Notes: generated by a model not told the origin, from the letters alone. A DNA stretch of 64,000 nt from Bacillota bacterium (GCA_019420525.1 JAHZHA010000029.1:62001-126000); one strand, 5' to 3'; positions 33,482 to 42,618 are shown, counted from the stretch's first letter. Program-made: numbers and translations.

Positions 33482-34399
33482 ATGGCAGTAACAGCAGCTA
33501 TGGTAAAAGAGCTCCGTGAAATGACCGGAGCAGGTATGATGGACTGCAAAAAAGCACTGGTAGAAGCTGATGGCGATATGGAAAAGGCAGTAGAAATCCT
33601 CAGAGAAAAAGGCCTTTCCAAAGCTGCAAAGAAGGCAGGCAGAATCGCTGCTCAGGGTCTCGTAGGCATCGCGTTCAGCGACGACGCCAGCAAGGCATCT
33701 ATCATCGAAGTCAATTCCGAAACAGACTTCGTAGCGAAGAACGAAGAATTCATCACGTTCGTGGACAATCTCGCAAAGCTGGCTTTAGAGAGCGATGCGG
33801 CAGATATGGACGCTTTCATGGCATTATCTTATGCTGACGAAGGCACCGTTCAGGACGCGCTCAACAATAAGATCTCCAAGATCGGCGAAAATATGAACAT
33901 CAGAAGATTCCAGAAGATCGAAGTACCGGGAACTGTAAACGTAGGTTACGTTCACGGCGGCGGCACGATCTGCGTACTGGTGACTTTAAAGACGGATGCT
34001 ACTGCAGAAGAAGTGGCAGTAGTCGGTAAGGACGTCGCAATGCAGGTCGCTTCCATGAATCCGAAGTACGTGGGCGAAGACGATGTGGATCCTGAATTCA
34101 TCGAAAGCGAAAAGAAGATCCTCGTTCAGCAGGCTCTCAACGAAGGCAAGCCGGCTGACATCGTAGAAAAGATGGTAGTAGGCAGACTCAAGAAGGAACT
34201 CAAGGAAACTTGCCTCCTGGAACAGAAGTTTGTCAAGGACAACGATGTGACAGTTGCTCAGTATGTTGCAAACTGCGCGAAGGAAATCGGCAAGGCTATC
34301 GAAGTTGTCGGCATGGTTCGTTACGAAGTAGGCGAAGGTATCGAAAAGAAAGAAGAAAACTTCGCAGAAGAAGTAGCGAAGCAGATGGCAGGAAAGTAG
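33482..34399 (+). CDS. tsf: Elongation factor Ts
   Basis: 305 residues with the N-terminal UBA-like domain (MVKELREMTGAGMMDCKKALVEADGDMEKAVEILREKG), the TDFVAKNEEF exchange motif, and the core and C-terminal dimer domains. It recharges EF-Tu with GTP. It is 46 bases after rpsB and has AGGAGGC upstream. Confidence 0.98.
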   Translation: MAVTAAMVKELREMTGAGMMDCKKALVEADGDMEKAVEILREKGLSKAAKKAGRIAAQGLVGIAFSDDASKASIIEVNSETDFVAKNEEFITFVDNLAKLALESDAADMDAFMALSYADEGTVQDALNNKISKIGENMNIRRFQKIEVPGTVNVGYVHGGGTICVLVTLKTDATAEEVAVVGKDVAMQVASMNPKYVGEDDVDPEFIESEKKILVQQALNEGKPADIVEKMVVGRLKKELKETCLLEQKFVKDNDVTVAQYVANCAKEIGKAIEVVGMVRYEVGEGIEKKEENFAEEVAKQMAGK

Positions 34400-34440
34400 T
34401 CATTTTCACTGTTCGGTTTCATACAGGACGAAATATAGGA

Positions 34441-34475
34441 AAGGCTGAAATTCTAAGGGATTTCAGCCTTTTTTT
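34441..34475 (+). terminator. Intrinsic terminator after tsf
   Basis: AAGGCTGAAAT and ATTTCAGCCTT form an 11-bp perfect stem, followed by five Ts. The next 300 bases up to the promoter at 34783 show no credible gene. Confidence 0.93.
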
Positions 34476-34782
34476 ATTAGGAAAAAGATTTGAGAGAAAG
34501 ACCGGAAGAGACCGTTTTTTCACGGAATTACCCAAAAAAATCGGGTAAAAATATGGGAAACACTTGGGTAGATATGCGTACCCAGGAAAAATGCCAAACT
34601 TTGCGTCTTTCTCAACAAATGTCTGGATATTGGGTAACAGAAGAAAATCCTGGGCAGAAGAGTCCGAAAACACGGGGTAAAAAATCCGGTGATTTCGGGC
34701 TCTTTTTCTTTTTGGCGGACGCAGAGAAGAAATGCAGAGTGGTGAGAAGGGAGGAATAAAAAAGTGGAAAATTTTTACAAAA

Positions 34783-34819
34783 GAACGCTTGTTCAGATAA
34801 AAGACGATGTGTTATAATC
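34783..34819 (+). promoter_or_regulatory. Promoter with LexA-like box in front of the restriction-modification genes
   Basis: GAACGCTTGTTC (34783-34794) has the GAAC-N4-GTTC form of Gram-positive SOS boxes. TTGTTC within it could act as -35, with TATAAT at 34814-34819, 18 bases on. LexA binding would block this promoter. Confidence 0.55.
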
Positions 34820-34860
34820 ATAGAAAAGGTGTTCTTGGAATTGAGATTGAGGAGATAAAT

Positions 34861-35028
34861 ATGTATAATACAGTGGTAAATGAAACAGCAAAACTGGTAT
34901 CGGACATTCCTAAAGTGTTTTGGAAGTATTATGATTTATACAGACGAAATCAAATTTCACTGGAAGAATTTTCTATAAAAGCAGATTTGACGAAAGATGA
35001 GATTTTATATTACTTATCTGCTCTTTGA
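34861..35028 (+). CDS. Small protein of 55 residues preceding the restriction gene
   Basis: ATG with GAGGAGA seven bases upstream. The second half (RRNQISLEEFSIKADLTKDEILYYLSAL) could fold as a helix-turn-helix. It lies first in the AT-rich module. It might be a controller protein, but it is shorter than known C proteins. No firm family. Confidence 0.6.
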   Translation: MYNTVVNETAKLVSDIPKVFWKYYDLYRRNQISLEEFSIKADLTKDEILYYLSAL

Positions 35029-35080
35029 GTTATAGACTATATATGACATAATGCGATGCAATGTATTCGAGGAGATATAA

Positions 35081-35776
35081 ATGGATATAGAAAGTTATGT
35101 TGAAGAAGATTTACTCGAAAAATTCGAGTTTTATAATTATAATCATGCTATTGAAATCGTAACTCAAGCATTTCCGGAAGAATGGAGTGATATTGTTTCT
35201 TGCTTAAGATCGTTAGAAATAACTACTGATGATCTCCGAAAAGCCGGGGGAAATGAAACAGATATTCCAAAGAAATTTGATGATATTTTATATCCCTTAA
35301 ATTGGAAAGAAATAAAAATTACTGGAGATTTGCATATAAAATTTTATCCGCGCAGAGGTGAACAGCGCGGTCGCTTTTCAAAAGTTCCATATGACGAAAA
35401 AATTGTTCATAGGTATATAGATGGGCATAATATCGACTTTGTCAAAGGCAGAGTGGCTTTTGACTTGGAATGGAACAGCAAAGACCAGACGTTTGATAGA
35501 GACTTACTGGCAATGAGGACATATTATGATTGTGATATAATCAGTGTTGGTATCATCATAACAAGAGCTGAGGAATTAAATGAAGTATTTAAAACCATCT
35601 CTGACAATGATGGGAAATCAATTATGAAAAAATACGGAGCAAGTACTACATGGATAGGTAAATTAATACCGAGATTAGAGTCTAGAAGAAATGGAGGCTG
35701 TCCAATACTTGCAATAGGGATAAAGAAACCGTGTATTATCGATTGGAAAGAAGGATGCGAAGATGAGAACGCTTAA
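35081..35776 (+). CDS. BglII/BstYI-family type II restriction endonuclease
   Basis: 231 residues resembling the BglII-type nucleases found beside MT-A70 methylases. A likely active-site stretch is VAFDLEWNSKDQTFDRDL, with Asp/Glu in place for metal binding (compare the ExQ of BglII; here Glu-x-Asn). It ends with a 14-base overlap with the methylase. It should cut unmodified DNA at a site protected by the methylase. AGGAGAT precedes the ATG. Confidence 0.78.
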   Translation: MDIESYVEEDLLEKFEFYNYNHAIEIVTQAFPEEWSDIVSCLRSLEITTDDLRKAGGNETDIPKKFDDILYPLNWKEIKITGDLHIKFYPRRGEQRGRFSKVPYDEKIVHRYIDGHNIDFVKGRVAFDLEWNSKDQTFDRDLLAMRTYYDCDIISVGIIITRAEELNEVFKTISDNDGKSIMKKYGASTTWIGKLIPRLESRRNGGCPILAIGIKKPCIIDWKEGCEDENA

Positions 35777-36407
35777 TGAAACAATTGAAAATTTATTGAC
35801 TTTCTGTGGAGATAAGAAATACTCTACAATATATGCCGATCCTCCGTGGAGATTCCAGAATAGACGTGGGAAAGTTGCGCCAGAGCATAAGCGTTTGAAT
35901 AGATATGAGACAATGTCTTTAGAAAATATAAAAAAAATTCCTGTTTCTGAGATTGCTGCAGAAAAAAGTCATCTTTACTTATGGGTTCCAAATGCGCTGC
36001 TTCCTGACGGATTAGCTGTTATGAAGGCATGGGGATTTGAATATAAATCTAATTTAATATGGGAAAAGGTTCGTAAGGATGGGGAACCGGACGGAAGAGG
36101 TGTAGGCTTTTACTTCAGAAATGTTACAGAAATTTTACTGTTTGGCGTGAGAGGAAATAAAAACCGTACGCTTGATCCGGCAAGATCTCAGGTAAATTTG
36201 ATTCGTACAGTAAAACGTGAACACTCTAGGAAACCTGATGAGATGGTTGATCTAATCGAAAGATGTTCACCTGGGCCATACTTGGAAATGTTTGCACGCG
36301 GGGACCGTGAAGGCTGGGATATGTGGGGAAGTCAGGCAACTGACGAGTATGAACCAACATGGAATACGTATGCAAACCATACAACAAAATTAGATATGGT
36401 AAAGTAA
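35763..36407 (+). CDS. MT-A70-family adenine DNA methyltransferase
   Basis: 214 residues. DPPW catalytic motif in TIYADPPWRFQNRRG, then YETMSLENIKKIPV, LYLWVPNALL, IWEKVRKDGEPDGRGVGFYFRNVTEILLFG and the FARGDREGWDMWG end are typical of MT-A70 N6-adenine methylases. Paired with an overlapping nuclease it forms a type II restriction-modification system. Base composition is more AT-rich than the flanking tsf and SLH genes, indicating transfer. Confidence 0.9.
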   Translation: MRTLNETIENLLTFCGDKKYSTIYADPPWRFQNRRGKVAPEHKRLNRYETMSLENIKKIPVSEIAAEKSHLYLWVPNALLPDGLAVMKAWGFEYKSNLIWEKVRKDGEPDGRGVGFYFRNVTEILLFGVRGNKNRTLDPARSQVNLIRTVKREHSRKPDEMVDLIERCSPGPYLEMFARGDREGWDMWGSQATDEYEPTWNTYANHTTKLDMVK

Positions 36408-36695
36408 TTATAGAAGCAAGTGATGTGGGTTTGCTGCTCGGTTGTTTTGCTTTAGCTTGTTGCAAGCGACATAAAAAGAAAGAAGCTGCTATCCGTCTGG
36501 ACTCATCGATTGCCGTGCGCTGTTAGAGTTTTTCTCTCGCAGCTTTTCCCTGTGATGCAGACAGCGAGAGCGTGTTTTACATCGATCTGCACACGCTGTT
36601 CGGGGAATGTCATCGTTCTTTGGAATTTATAGCGGGTAATGGAGTGTTGAAGAGATTGATATATATAACACAATATGAAAAGGGAAGAGAGAATT
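36408..36695. other. Intergenic region, nothing recognised
   Basis: Short open frames here have no ribosome binding site or family resemblance. Confidence 0.4.
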
Positions 36696-37448
36696 ATGAA
36701 AGAAAGAAGGATATTTTTCAACAGGGGAATCGTTTTCGTTTTGACGTTTATTCTGACGGTTCAAAGTTCAGTCTGCGTCTTCGCGCGGGAGTCGGACACC
36801 GGCTTGGACAGCGATACCTGTTCCGACTGGGCAGTGGAAGAAGTCAGCGAAGCCATCAGTCAGGGACTGGTACCGGAAGAGCTTCAGAGTGACTATCAGA
36901 AATCGGTCACCCGCAGAGAACTGGCGAAACTGTCCTCGTATTATCTGCTCTGGCACGAGCCGAAAGGTACTTCGATGGAAACAATGTGGCAGAAACGGGA
37001 TGAGGAAAATGATATAAAGCGTGAACAATATGATAATGGAGAGTCGGATTATTACAGGTACTATCAGGAAAATGTATTTACTGATACGAATGACGAGTGT
37101 GTGAATCGTCTGTATCAGTTCCGTTTTATCAGCGGATTTCCGGACGGCACATTCCGGGCGGATGAATCTGTTACGAGAGCGCAGGCTGCTGTGATGCTGT
37201 GGCATGTGAGAAAAGCGTATTACGTCTATGCGTTGAATGTAACTTTTACGGAAGAATGGGCTACGAAAGCGAGATTCCGGTTTACAGATATTCCTGAACA
37301 GACGATATGGTATGAGCCGGAAATGTCGAGAATGTATACCTATCGTATCATGACCGGAATCAGTGAGACATATTATGGCGTCGATCTGAATATGACCAGA
37401 GAGCAGGCGATTGTGACGATGCTCCGGATGACAAAGTCGGAGATATAG
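36696..37448 (+). CDS. Secreted SLH-domain protein
   Basis: About 250 residues from ATG 36696 (GGAAGAG upstream). A signal peptide (MKERRIFFNRGIVFVLTFILTVQSSVCVFA) is followed by three SLH-like repeats: SDWAVEEVSEAISQGLVPEEL, VNRLYQFRFISGFPDGTFRADESVTRAQAAVML and PEMSRMYTYRIMTGISETYYG-MTREQAIVTML. There is no extra domain, so it may be a minimal wall-binding protein. Confidence 0.8.
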   Translation: MKERRIFFNRGIVFVLTFILTVQSSVCVFARESDTGLDSDTCSDWAVEEVSEAISQGLVPEELQSDYQKSVTRRELAKLSSYYLLWHEPKGTSMETMWQKRDEENDIKREQYDNGESDYYRYYQENVFTDTNDECVNRLYQFRFISGFPDGTFRADESVTRAQAAVMLWHVRKAYYVYALNVTFTEEWATKARFRFTDIPEQTIWYEPEMSRMYTYRIMTGISETYYGVDLNMTREQAIVTMLRMTKSEI

Positions 37449-37458
37449 TATGAATTTC

Positions 37459-37520
37459 AAAACTTCTCTGTGAGAATTGGCAAAGACAGATATGTCGGTT
37501 TCAATCACAGAGAAGTTTTT
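37459..37520 (+). terminator. Intrinsic terminator with long loop
   Basis: AACTTCTCTGTGA (37461-37473) pairs perfectly with TCACAGAGAAGTT (37505-37517) around a 31-base loop, then a T-rich run. Confidence 0.75.
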
Positions 37521-37525
37521 ATTTT

Positions 37526-37829
37526 TGAAATCAATAATCACAGTAAATTGCCGATTTACGATATTGACTGCTTCAGGGATTCAAATAACAGCACAGATCG
37601 GCGAAATCACCGGTCCACAACAGAGAATTAAGAGGAAGATCCGGACATAAAGTGGGAATTTGCAAGAAGGCGTTAACATTAAAATGTAGATTTCGATAGA
37701 ATGACCGTGGGGAGGAGGATAAGCTTCTGTCTAATGCCAATCTGGTTTATACATCCAACAAAGTACTGAATTTTCAGTCGGGATATGATAAAATATTTTA
37801 AAATTAATAAGTAAAAGGAAAAACTATAC
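37526..37829. other. Intergenic region upstream of the LytTR/GHKL pair
   Basis: No gene is supported. A weak -10-like TATGAT occurs at 37784-37789. A searched-for AgrD-type peptide gene was not found. Confidence 0.4.
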
Positions 37830-38543
37830 ATGACATTGAAAATTGTTTTTTGTGATGATGATGAAGAATTTTTAAAATATTTTATAGATAAAACAACGGA
37901 AATCTTTCAGCAGATGAATGTGAACGTGACAATAGAGGCTTTCAGCTCTGGTGAAGTGATGCTTGACCGGATAATGAATGACACAGCTGATGTTGTCTTT
38001 TTAGATATCGATATGCCGGATATGTCCGGATTTGAAACAGCGTTAAAATTGGAGAATCTGCCGGGCAATCCGAAGGTCATCTTTGTTACAGGCATGGATC
38101 ATTTGGTATATGATTCTTTCACTTATCATCCGTTCTGGTTTCTGAGGAAGACGGATTTGAACCGCTTATCGGAAGTTGTAAAAAAATTGATTCATCATTT
38201 TGAAACGGAAAAGCATCTGTTTTATTTTGAAACCGGGGGACAAAAAATACATATTCCGATAGATAAAATAGTTTATTTTGAAAGCAGAAATCATGATGTT
38301 GTAGTCAACACCGAAAGCAGTGTATGGAAATATCGGGAAAAGATCGGAAATATTGAAAAAAATTTAGAAGGATATCAGTTTATTCGCTGTCATCACGGAT
38401 TTTTGGTAAATTGCCGTCATGTGGCATTGATCGGCAGAGGAATGCTGCATCTGCAGAATGGCCAGGTCATACCGATAAGCCGTAACAGACAGCAAGAAAC
38501 AGAAAAGAAATATATGGAATATATGAGGAGTGTGCGGTTATGA
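37830..38543 (+). CDS. LytTR response regulator (AgrA/ComE type)
   Basis: 237 residues. Receiver with acidic pocket CDDDEEF, phosphoacceptor in VVFLDIDMPDMSGFE and VTGMDHLVYDSF. LytTR domain from about residue 140 (IPIDKIVYFESRNHDVVV; FIRCHHGFLVNCRHVALI; IPISRNRQQE). It overlaps the kinase gene by ATGA. Such pairs usually sense secreted peptides, but no peptide or AgrB-like gene is adjacent. Confidence 0.93.
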   Translation: MTLKIVFCDDDEEFLKYFIDKTTEIFQQMNVNVTIEAFSSGEVMLDRIMNDTADVVFLDIDMPDMSGFETALKLENLPGNPKVIFVTGMDHLVYDSFTYHPFWFLRKTDLNRLSEVVKKLIHHFETEKHLFYFETGGQKIHIPIDKIVYFESRNHDVVVNTESSVWKYREKIGNIEKNLEGYQFIRCHHGFLVNCRHVALIGRGMLHLQNGQVIPISRNRQQETEKKYMEYMRSVRL

Positions 38544-39841
38544 AACTGGCATGGGAGTTGTTTATTAATGCAATAGAAGTGTTTCTCATATATGATTTTT
38601 TTGTACGCTATTTTGGATATCGTGTGCAGGGAACTGTAAAATATGTAGGTGCGATTCTGTTTATCGGGGTTTCTTTTGCAGTGATTTCGCTGGTTTCTTA
38701 TGGAGCACCTTTTGAGATGTTCTCTACTATTGCAATGGTAATAATTTGTATTATCTTTAGCGTTTCTTTGCTTAAGGGGCATATCTTTGAAAAGATTTTT
38801 ATTTCTGTTTTTATCATGGCGGTGGTAATTTTGATTGCTACAGGAACAGCGTTGATATTCGGTCATATTACCAGTACAGATGTTTTATATATTTTCGCCA
38901 GACTTGATCCTGTTCGGATGATCGCCATGGTGACAACAAAGGTAATTTTATTTGCAGTTACTCGTCTCGTCCTTCATCTGCGTTTTTACTCGGAGTTGTC
39001 AATGCAGGAATTTTTTATTCTCTTGTTATTACCATCTTTTTCCCTGTCAGCTGCAGCATTTTTGATGCCGGCGGCACTGGAAAATCCGGAGATACAGAAT
39101 ACAATTCTTATTGCTGTTGCCATTATCGCAGTGATGAATGTGTTGATTTATATTCTTTTCCTGCGCTTTAACCGGCTTAATCGAATAAAACAGGATTACA
39201 TTTTATTAAATTTGCAATACGTTGGTGAAAGAAAACGGATGGAAGAGGTAAAGCGACTATATGAAGAGATCCGGTCGGTACGCCATGACTTGAAAAATCA
39301 TCTCGTCTGTATTGATTTATTGGCAAAGCAGGAAAAGTGTGAAGAAATTCGAGAGTATATACGGAAATTTTCTCAGGAAACACAGTCTGATAGAATGGTG
39401 TTATTTACAGGAAATGACACACTTGATGCTATTCTGAATACGAAGATGTCCTTTGCGGAACAGAGGGGAATCCGTTGTGTGGCAGAGGTGACCTGTACTA
39501 AACTTCCATTGGCACAGGCAGATATCAGCGTACTGATGGGAAATCTTTTAGATAATGCCTGCGAAGCCGCAGAAAAAGCATCTGAAAAGAAAATTTCTGT
39601 TAAAATTATTCGTCAGGGAAATTATGTGAGTATCTGTGTAGAAAATACGGTAGAAGCGCCGGTTTTAGCAGAAAATCCAATACTTAAGACGACAAAGGCA
39701 GACAAATCTGTACATGGATTGGGGACAAAGAACATACGGAAGATCGTAGAAAAATACAGTGGAATGATGGAGTATCGAGAATACGGAAATATGTTTCTGT
39801 GTGATATATTGATTCCATTCGATACCAGATACGACGGATAG
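38540..39841 (+). CDS. GHKL-type sensor histidine kinase (AgrC-like)
   Basis: 433 residues. About six N-terminal membrane helices (to residue 210) form the sensor. A coiled segment carries the phospho-His (RSVRHDLKNHLVCID). The ATPase has GNLLDNACEAAEKA (N box) and HGLGTKNIRKIVEKY (G box). It should phosphorylate the overlapping LytTR regulator. An SLH gene follows, preceded by spaced direct repeats. Confidence 0.93.
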   Translation: MKLAWELFINAIEVFLIYDFFVRYFGYRVQGTVKYVGAILFIGVSFAVISLVSYGAPFEMFSTIAMVIICIIFSVSLLKGHIFEKIFISVFIMAVVILIATGTALIFGHITSTDVLYIFARLDPVRMIAMVTTKVILFAVTRLVLHLRFYSELSMQEFFILLLLPSFSLSAAAFLMPAALENPEIQNTILIAVAIIAVMNVLIYILFLRFNRLNRIKQDYILLNLQYVGERKRMEEVKRLYEEIRSVRHDLKNHLVCIDLLAKQEKCEEIREYIRKFSQETQSDRMVLFTGNDTLDAILNTKMSFAEQRGIRCVAEVTCTKLPLAQADISVLMGNLLDNACEAAEKASEKKISVKIIRQGNYVSICVENTVEAPVLAENPILKTTKADKSVHGLGTKNIRKIVEKYSGMMEYREYGNMFLCDILIPFDTRYDG

Positions 39842-39892
39842 CATACCAGATACGACAAGCGTATTGAATAAAAAGCAGAAAGCAGTTATTCT
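39822..39892 (+). promoter_or_regulatory. 14-bp direct repeats, 21 bp apart, and promoter of the SLH gene
   Basis: ATACCAGATACGAC occurs at 39822-39835 and 39843-39856, exactly two helical turns apart. It is followed at once by TTGAAT (39864-39869), 17 bases, TATTCT (39887-39892). This is the geometry by which LytTR activators recruit polymerase. The first copy lies within the end of the kinase gene. Confidence 0.6.
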
Positions 39893-39978
39893 GCAGATGT
39901 ATTAGCAGTGTGTACGAGATTGATGGAAGGATCACATTTTGTACCGTGACTGAAAACCGGCAGAAAGGAGTAAGAGTC

Positions 39979-41010
39979 ATGAAGCATAAAAAAGCGGAAA
40001 AAAGGCTTCTGGGGATAACACTGATGATCAGCATGCTTTTCGGAATGCTGCCTGTCGCGTCGTTTGCAGCCGGAGAGCGGAATATGCCTTTTACCGACGT
40101 GAAAGAGTCAGACTGGTTTTATGATTCCGTTCAGTACGTCTGTGAAAATGGGATAATGAGCGGTACCGGAGATACGGTATTTTCTCCTGATACCGCCACT
40201 ACCCGGGGGATGCTCGTCGCGATTCTGTACCGCATGGAAGGCAGTCCTGCCGCGGAGAGTGACGCGAAATTTACAGATGTTTCAGCGGGTCAGTATTACG
40301 CCGATGCCGCCGCGTGGGCCAGTGAAAACAACATCGTAAACGGTTACGGAAACGGCGCTTTCGGCCCGGAGGATCCCGTTACCAGAGAACAGATGGCGGC
40401 CGTCCTGTACCGCTATGCGCAGCTCAAAATTTATGATATCGCTGCCACAGGAAATCTCACAGGTTTTTCCGATTTGGGAGATGTCAGCGCCTATGCGGCA
40501 AATCCTCTGAAATGGGCCGTAGGAAACGGACTGATCTCAGGAATGGAAAACGACGCGCTGGCGCCCGGCAATAGTACGACACGCGCGCAGACTGCCGCGA
40601 TTCTGATGCGCTTCTGTGAAAAAATCGTACCGTCGGGTCCGTCTGACCCGGTCGTCCCGTCCGGCTCCGTCGTCTATGAAAACCGGGAACTGGGATTTGC
40701 CATAGAATTCCCGGATACATGGGAAAACAGATGCAGCGTGGAACCGAACCCGGAGGATCCGTCGGGCATCGTTGTCTGCACGGAATGGGGCGGAATTCTC
40801 TGTTTCGTAGATAAAGACAATGCGGAAGAGTGGGCGGAAAGCGCAAAGAATGATATGATCCCTGTAGAATACCGGGTTCTGGGCGAAAGCGGCGAGTATG
40901 TCTATGTCATGTATTTCCCGAGTGACGTCAATTATCAGGGGGAAGAACAGGCTGAGGTCTATCAGGAAATGCATCAGGATCTTTACTACGTCGGATTTAA
41001 GATCCTTTAA
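39979..41010 (+). CDS. Secreted protein with three SLH domains and a C-terminal module
   Basis: 343 residues from ATG 39979 (GAAAGGAGT upstream). Signal peptide ends at SFAAG. Three canonical SLH repeats run to about residue 215 (FTDVKESDWFYDSVQYVCENGIMSG; FTDVSAGQYYADAAAWASENNIVNGYG; LKWAVGNGLISGMEND). A Pro/Ser linker leads to a 110-residue module (NRELGFAIEFPDTWENR) similar to PsbP-like lipoprotein folds, role unknown. It is the probable target of the adjacent two-component system. Confidence 0.88.
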   Translation: MKHKKAEKRLLGITLMISMLFGMLPVASFAAGERNMPFTDVKESDWFYDSVQYVCENGIMSGTGDTVFSPDTATTRGMLVAILYRMEGSPAAESDAKFTDVSAGQYYADAAAWASENNIVNGYGNGAFGPEDPVTREQMAAVLYRYAQLKIYDIAATGNLTGFSDLGDVSAYAANPLKWAVGNGLISGMENDALAPGNSTTRAQTAAILMRFCEKIVPSGPSDPVVPSGSVVYENRELGFAIEFPDTWENRCSVEPNPEDPSGIVVCTEWGGILCFVDKDNAEEWAESAKNDMIPVEYRVLGESGEYVYVMYFPSDVNYQGEEQAEVYQEMHQDLYYVGFKIL

Positions 41011-41440
41011 AGGGAAAAGATCAGGGGGAGAAACAGGAGATAATTGAGCAGCATCTTACAATCGATATTTCTACGGACAGCGAGAATCTGCAGGAACGTT
41101 TCAGAGAAAATGCCGGGAAAGTCTGTGAATCGGTATCTCAGCTGGAGGAAAGAATCCAAACGAGGTTCGGAGCCCGAAAGGGTTTCCGGGCCTCGTTTTT
41201 GCTTTTTTATCGGCGTGTCCGGCAGCGCGCTCCGGATCGCCGGGTAATTTTTCTCCCGTCCGGTTTTCCGCCTGATTTCCTGTGCGATTTTCTGTCCGAT
41301 TTCCGGGCGGCGAAAGGGCGGACCGGCTTGGAGAGCGGCGGGGTGACGGGCCGGAATTCGCTGCGCATTTCCTGTGATATAATTTTATCGATGTTTTGAT
41401 TTAAAGTGATACAGCAGATTTGAGATTGTGGCGGCAGGAG
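41011..41440. other. Intergenic region with terminator and promoter
   Basis: Just after the SLH gene a start-less open frame (about 41013-41160) encodes an acidic, coil-like peptide and may be a decayed gene end. The terminator at 41158 and an extended -10 promoter TGATATAAT (TATAAT 41378-41383) for the recombinase follow. Confidence 0.45.
41158..41207 (+). terminator. Intrinsic terminator
   Basis: AACGAGG and CCTCGTT enclose an inner GCCCG/CGGGC stem, then TTTTTGCTTTTTT. Confidence 0.85.
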
Positions 41441-42382
41441 ATGAGAGAAGGGACGGTACAGGAAATGCGAAAGAATCAGAGAGAGGAATTTGAACTTCAC
41501 GGAAGCTGTGCAGGGCAGCCGGAAGAGATGCTGCGGGAAAAAGTTTTATCGGAGGATCTTTTTACAGGGTTTGAGCAGCATCTGCGGCATGAAGGCAGGA
41601 AAGAGGTCACCATCCAGAAATATCTGCGGGATGTGAGGGCTTTTGCGGTATGGCTGGAGGGCCGGCCTGCCTCCAGAGAGAACGCGCAGAAATGGAGAGA
41701 GGCGCTGCTGGAGGACGGGTACGCGCCGGTGACGATCAATTCCATGCTGACGGCGTTGAATGTTTTTTTTCGCTATATGGGCTGGGAGGAGTGCCGGGTG
41801 AAGACGCTTCGGCTGCAGCGTCGGCTTTTCCGGGATTCGGAACGGGAACTGGTACGCAGGGAGTATGAGCGGCTGGTGCAGGCAGCGCGCAGGCAGGGAA
41901 AAGAACGGCTGGCTCTGCTGATCGAAACGATGTGTGCTACAGGAATCCGGGTCAGCGAAGTCAGTGCCATTACGGCGGAAGCTGTCAGGCAGGGGCGAGC
42001 GGAGATTTCACTGAAGGGAAAGATCCGGACAATTCTGATTCCCGGGAGACTGCGGAAGAAGCTGACGGATTATGCCAGGAGAAAGGGTATTTTTTCGGGG
42101 CAGATTTTTATCACGCGGAGCGGAAAAGGGATGTCAAGACAACAGATCTGGGCGGAAATGAAGCGACTCTGTCCTGAGGCGGGGATTCTGCGTTCCAAGG
42201 TTTTTCCGCATAATCTGCGCCATCTGTTCGCCCGGGCTTTTTACCGGGTGAGCCGGGACATCGTCAAGCTGGCTGATGTGCTGGGGCATTCCAATATCGG
42301 AACGACGAGGATTTATCTGACTTCCACCGGGGCGGAGCACGCCCGGTATCTGGAGAGCCTGAATCTCGTGAGTCCTGTATAG
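41441..42382 (+). CDS. Tyrosine site-specific recombinase (XerC/D-like)
   Basis: About 313 residues. N-terminal SAM-like core-binding domain (FEQHLRHEGRKEVTIQKYLRDVRAFAVWL) and catalytic domain with Arg in CATGIRVSEVSAI, His-x-x-Arg in HNLRHLFARAF, His in VLGHSNIGTT and nucleophile Tyr in TTRIYLTST. Start is uncertain: TTG 41420, ATG 41441 and ATG 41465 are in frame. It is followed within 120 bases by a 15-bp inverted repeat that flanks a promoter, and by polysaccharide genes. It is therefore the probable invertase of that segment rather than a phage integrase; no phage or att genes are near. Confidence 0.9.
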   Translation: MREGTVQEMRKNQREEFELHGSCAGQPEEMLREKVLSEDLFTGFEQHLRHEGRKEVTIQKYLRDVRAFAVWLEGRPASRENAQKWREALLEDGYAPVTINSMLTALNVFFRYMGWEECRVKTLRLQRRLFRDSERELVRREYERLVQAARRQGKERLALLIETMCATGIRVSEVSAITAEAVRQGRAEISLKGKIRTILIPGRLRKKLTDYARRKGIFSGQIFITRSGKGMSRQQIWAEMKRLCPEAGILRSKVFPHNLRHLFARAFYRVSRDIVKLADVLGHSNIGTTRIYLTSTGAEHARYLESLNLVSPV

Positions 42383-42500
42383 AAAACAAAAATATACGGA
42401 AAGCGGGGTGAGAGGCGCAGGAAAAAGAAAATGAGTCCTGTCGGAAAATGAGTGAATTTTGATCATCCGGAAGAGTTTTGTGATGATGCTGATATTGACG

Positions 42501-42515
42501 AAATAAATGTTTTGT
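42501..42515 (+). repeat. Left 15-bp inverted repeat of predicted invertible segment
   Basis: AAATAAATGTTTTGT; exact inverse complement of 42758-42772. Confidence 0.75.
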
Positions 42516-42562
42516 TATAACAGCCGTCATAAAAACAACAATAAACAAATAAATACCGTATT

Positions 42563-42591
42563 AGTGTAGCATAAAACTTTTTTTTTATCAA
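42563..42591 (-). promoter_or_regulatory. Leftward extended -10 promoter inside the segment
   Basis: TTGATA, a 17-base spacer and TGC-TACACT. No minus-strand gene lies to its left, so it has no evident purpose in this orientation. Confidence 0.65.
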
Positions 42592-42618
42592 GCAATACCG
42601 ATGCTTTTCGTAATTTTG

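Noticed and set aside
34490..34759. Possible 89-residue gene after tsf
   Set aside because: No ribosome binding site, biased composition and no resemblance to known proteins; it follows a terminator without its own promoter.
41441..42382. Recombinase as part of a prophage or integrative element
   Set aside because: No phage, conjugation or att-site features adjoin it; the neighbouring inverted repeats around a promoter explain it better.
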